Shown here piece by piece: positions 8,130 through 10,000 of a stretch of 10,000 nucleotides of DNA. The notes below the pieces were generated by a model. The model was not told the origin of the DNA and ran no database searches. It saw only the letters and a list, made by a program, of their open reading frames with translations. The position numbers were made by a program, and so were the translations under genes. The stretch lies in assembly GCA_009663005.1 (NCBI GenBank), contig VIGQ01001970.1, positions 1 through 10,000 on the forward strand. The letters are read 5' to 3'. Each line of letters begins with the position of its first letter. Within the stretch, counting starts at the first letter, position 1. Source of the DNA: Actinidia chinensis (taxonomy: Eukaryota; Streptophyta; Magnoliopsida; Ericales; Actinidiaceae).

Positions 8130-8160
8130 GGGGTGGCGGTGTGGGGCGGGTGGGGGATGG
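8130..8160. other. G-rich insertion with quadruplex-like G runs
   Basis: In place of aaaggtgtgggggtatg this copy has four G runs of three or more (gggg, gggg, ggg, ggggg) with loops of 9, 1 and 1 nt. Only this unit has it. It exaggerates the local G-rich motif and is probably the same kind of insertion burst seen elsewhere. Confidence 0.7.
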
Positions 8161-8235
8161 TATGTATTTACTAGGGCTGTTGCATAGGGGCTATCGCGTA
8201 TTAGCAGGTACATCCAATCGAAAAACAGTTTGCGT

Positions 8236-8690
8236 CCTCGCAAAATAAAATAAATGCAAAAAAGTCACTACTCATACAAAAAAATTTAAATCAGCATAAT
8301 TTGAAAAAGACATAGTACAACATAAGACATAGACATATAAGACGAATTAACTTAAGGTTGAAGTTTTAAACCAATATCAAAAGATTTACCCTCGCAAAAC
8401 AAACAAATACAAAAATAGTTTGCCTAAATATTACACAAAAATCAAATCAGCCGTATATGAAATAAAAAAAATAAAACATAAACGTAGTGTTCTAATAAAC
8501 CTAATTAACTGAGGTTGCAATTGAACCCGGAAAATTAAATCTCAAGTTAATAAAGCCCAAGATAAATTTACAAATTTATAGTTAATTTTTTAAGTACCAC
8601 AATATTTAAAGGTTGTGGGGGTATGTATTCATAGGTATTGGGCCTTGGAATCTCATTAGCATGGTACATCAATCGAGCCACAGCATTGGT
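8236..8690. repeat. Satellite unit 18, mosaic of class 2' and class 1'
   Basis: A begins as class 2' (aaataaatgcaaaaaag, cactactcat) and continues as class 1' (agacatagtac, ataagacatagac, ataagacgaatt, cttaaggttgaag). B starts at about 8390. The near-palindrome is at about 8500-8553. C has gtgtgggggt... as ggttgtgggggtatg, with cataggtattgggcc. The switch lies near 8280-8310. Length is 455 bp. Confidence 0.87.
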
Positions 8691-8827
8691 CCTAGACCAA
8701 AATAACACAATACAAAAGTCACAGTCATTACAAAAAAATTTAAATCAGACATATTCAAATTAGACATAGTACAACATAAGACATAGACATATAAGACGAA
8801 TTAACTTAAGGTAAAAGTTACCAGAAC

Positions 8828-8879
8828 GGGGGGGGGGGGACGGGGGCAAAAAAAAGAAAGAATGCAAAAACGAAGGAAT
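8828..8879. other. Poly-G and A-rich insertion in unit 19
   Basis: Where A normally ends aaccagataatcaacagc, this copy has ccagaac followed by 12 G, ac, five G, then an A-rich stretch containing aagaaagaatgcaaaaacg. The tgcaaaaac piece resembles the start of segment B and may be a partial duplicate. Normal B begins right after at cctcgcc. Confidence 0.75.
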
Positions 8880-8948
8880 CCTCGCCAAAACAAAACAAAT
8901 ACAAAAATAGTTGCTAAATATTACACAAAATTCAATCAGCATAATATG

Positions 8949-9085
8949 AAGGAACACAAAATTAACGAAAAAGAAAGGAGGGAGCAAACCCCACCGAAGA
9001 AAAAACAGAAGGAAAGGGAGCAGGTGGTTGAATTGAAACAGAGAAATGAGAAAATAGAAGAGAAAAAGAGGGAGAAGAGAAAATT
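8949..9085. other. Purine-rich tract replacing the end of B in unit 19
   Basis: After cagcataatatgaa the expected ataaacaaaatacaacataa and left palindrome arm are replaced by about 135 bp, mostly a and g (aaagaaaggagggag, gaaggaaagggagcagg, agaagagaaaaagaggg). Remnants of the satellite can still be picked out in order: acacaaaatta, ggtggttgaattgaa, cagagaaat and then aaaatttcaatc. So it is satellite with many inserted purines, not a foreign element. The lysine and glutamate codons that can be read through it follow from the composition and are not evidence for a gene. Confidence 0.75.
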
Positions 9086-9189
9086 TCAATCTTCAAGTTC
9101 AAGTAAGAACCAGAACCAAGAATAAATATACAAAATTTATACGCAATTTTACACCATACCACAATTATTTATTTAAAGGGGTGCGAGAG

Positions 9190-9231
9190 ACTGTGGAGGA
9201 TATCCTGTGTGGAGTGGAGGATTTGTGGAGA
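9190..9231. repeat. Local duplication of tgtggagga in segment C
   Basis: The single gtgtggagatatg of other units appears here as ctgtggaggatat, ctgtgtggag, tggaggatt and tgtggagatatg, about three or four imperfect copies of an 8-10 bp motif. This may be slippage in the array or sequencing stutter. Confidence 0.7.
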
Positions 9232-9309
9232 TATGTATTTCGGAGTTTAGTTCTTGGTCCTAGGGTTATCGAAGTAGCATGGTACATCCACTCGAGTCCA
9301 CGCATTAGT

Positions 9310-9763
9310 CCTCGCAAAAGAACAGAAATACAAAAAATAATTAGTCATTAATAAAAAATTCAAATCAGCATAACTTGAAATAGACATAGTACAACATCAG
9401 ACATGGACCTATAATACCGAATTAACTTGAGGTTGAAGTTAAACCAAATAATCAAACCGCGTTTACCCTCGCCAAACAAAAAAATACAAAACGGTCGTCT
9501 TTAAATATTACTAAAAATCAAATAAGCATAATATGAATAGACAAAATACAACATAAGGTATTGTCTATTAAGACCTAATTAACTGAGGTGGAAATTGAAC
9601 CCGGAAATTTCAATCTCAAGTTAATTAAGACCAAGAGAAATTTACAAAATTTATAGCAATTTTTACGTACCACAATATTTAAAGGTGTGGGATATGTCTT
9701 TCAGAGTTCTTGGCCTAGATCCGCTATTGCATGGTACATCCAATCGAGTCCGACAGCATTGGT
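9310..9763. repeat. Satellite unit 20, class 1
   Basis: A reads aacagaaatac, tagtcatta, atagacatagtac, ggacctataataccg and gaagttaaacc. B starts at about 9467 and reads acggtcgtc, atagacaaaatac and aaggtattgtc, which are markers of the left subfamily. The near-palindrome at about 9573-9629 is well kept. C reads gcaatttttacgtacc, ggtgtgggatatg and cagagttcttggcc. Length is 454 bp. Confidence 0.92.
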
Positions 9764-10000
9764 CCTCGCAAATAACACAAATACAAAACTCCTATGTCAT
9801 TACAAAAAAATTTTAAATCAGCATAATTTAAAATAGCCCCCCACATAGTACACATAAGACATAGACATATAAGACCGGAATTCATTGAGGTTGAAGATAA
9901 ACCAGATACGGAGGATACACACGCATGTACCAGATCGTACACAAACCTCCAAAACAAGCAAATAGTCTGCGATATAATTCACAAAAATTCAAATCAGCAT
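9764..10000. repeat. Satellite unit 21 (partial, A and start of B), class 1'
   Basis: A reads aacacaaatac, acatagtac, ataagacatagac and ataagaccgg. A run of six C sits at about 9836-9841 (atagccccccacatag). After aaccagata an irregular stretch (9909-9945) lengthens A to about 182 bp. A damaged B begins near 9946 (cctccaaaac) and ends at the window edge in caaaaattcaaatcagcat. Confidence 0.88.
9909..9945. other. Irregular stretch in unit 21
   Basis: The usual aaccagataatcaacagcattta is here aaccagata followed by cggaggatacacacgcatg, then taccagatcgtacacaaa. The second piece repeats ccagat, so part may be a short local duplication of the A tail. Its origin is unclear. Confidence 0.5.

Larger units (their letters stand above)
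7681..8235. repeat. Satellite unit 17, class 2', with poly-T and G-rich insertions
   Basis: A starts cctcgcccaaaataaaataa and is interrupted by 33 T at 7749-7781, then by small extra pieces (aaacaagtac, caccaagtaaac). B starts at about 7893 and reads atagttgcc. The near-palindrome is at about 8003-8060, well kept apart from an extra gg. C carries a G-rich burst at about 8130-8160, and its tail is damaged (ctagggctgttgcatagggg). Length is 555 bp. Confidence 0.9.
8691..9309. repeat. Satellite unit 19, class 1', heavily interrupted
   Basis: At 619 bp this is the longest unit. A is class 1' (aacacaatac, agacatagtac, ataagacgaatt, cttaagg) and ends in a G/A-rich insertion (8828-8879). B starts at about 8880; most of its second half is replaced by purine-rich sequence (8949-9085). 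Only the right arm of the near-palindrome survives clearly (aatttcaatcttcaag, near 9080). C contains local duplications of tgtggagga (9190-9231) and returns to the ggagat, gagtt...cttgg form. Confidence 0.87.
1..10000. repeat. Tandem satellite array, about 460-bp monomer
   Basis: Head-to-tail repeats fill the window. The anchor acgtacc, or an obvious variant, recurs near 241, 552, 1016, 1468, 1928, 2410, 2857, 3306, 3769, 4216, 4658, 5141, 5604, 6077, 6556, 7018, 7515, 8110, 8593, 9152 and 9666. Most spacings are 440-485 bp. The exceptions are one short interval (311 bp, a deletion) and several long ones (497, 595, 559 and 514 bp) that contain or neighbour insertion bursts. Each monomer reads A (about 154 bp), B (about 155 bp, related to A) and C (about 150 bp, unrelated by eye). 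All units have the same orientation. No gene interrupts the array. This is satellite DNA by structure; a centromeric, subtelomeric or heterochromatic location is possible but not shown. The family was not recognised. Confidence 0.97.

Noticed and set aside
8760..9089. Open frame of 109 codons on the - strand, hydrophobic and rich in F, L and P
   Set aside because: It is the complement of the same A/G-rich sequence, which gives F, L, S and P codons. No conservation in other units.
8862..9125. Open frame on the + strand encoding a lysine/glutamate-rich peptide
   Set aside because: It reads through the purine-rich burst of unit 19. The flanks are satellite, other units have no such frame, and the composition alone explains the residues.
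9724..9957. Open frame of 77 codons on the - strand
   Set aside because: It crosses a unit boundary and includes irregular inserted bases. There is no counterpart in other units.
1..10000. CRISPR array
   Set aside because: The entire 460-bp unit is repeated with no unique spacers of 25-40 bp, and there are no cas genes.
1..10000. CENP-B box in the monomer
   Set aside because: No match by eye to NTTCGNNNNANNCGGGN on either strand of the consensus; the closest cgggttc context lacks the required TTCG spacing.
1..10000. Transfer RNA, ribosomal RNA or LTR element remnants
   Set aside because: I saw no cloverleaf-like conserved words, rRNA motifs, polypurine tract plus primer-binding site pairs, or reverse transcriptase or integrase motifs in any frame.

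Overview
The whole window is one tandem satellite DNA array. There are no credible protein-coding genes, RNA genes, complete transposons or CRISPR arrays. The sequence is AT-rich, with strongly A-rich stretches on the + strand. A long-monomer AT-rich satellite points to a eukaryote, and a plant is my first guess, but I do not recognise the satellite family and nothing here fixes the organism.

The repeat unit is about 460 bp; a consensus I assembled by eye is about 461 bp. There are 20 units bounded on both sides (339-9763) with a partial unit at each edge. I place each unit boundary at the motif cctcgcaaaat. A unit has three parts. Segment A is about 154 bp. Segment B starts again with cctcgcaaaac and is a diverged copy of A, sharing caaaaattcaaatcagcat, tacaacataa and attaacttgaggttgaa. 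Segment C is unlike A and B and holds the anchors tttacgtaccac, cctaggtatcgc and catggtacatccaatcgag. At the B/C junction lies a near-palindrome with two arms of about 24 bp and a loop of about 10 nt. It is present in most units and is the most structured element of the monomer.

The copies are not random variants. Linked markers define two unit classes, which partly alternate in the first 3.9 kb (classes 1,2,1,1,2,1,2 in units 2-8). From about 3.95 to 9.1 kb a different subfamily (2' and 1') dominates. After about 9.15 kb the array returns towards the first subfamily. Units 9 and 18 look like mosaics. Unit 1 lacks almost exactly one A/B subunit, as expected from recombination between A and B.

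Single-base and short insertions and deletions occur throughout, including in motifs that are intact in neighbouring units. Several bursts of low-complexity sequence interrupt the array: poly-A, a run of 33 T, runs of G, G/T-rich tracts and purine-rich tracts. The bursts usually exaggerate the local base composition. The simplest reading is an unpolished or poorly polished long-read assembly of a satellite, so unit lengths and percent identities in this copy should not be taken at face value. Some bursts could be real. No gene network can be described; the biology on offer is satellite organisation (sub-repeats, higher-order phase, conserved dyads, array turnover).
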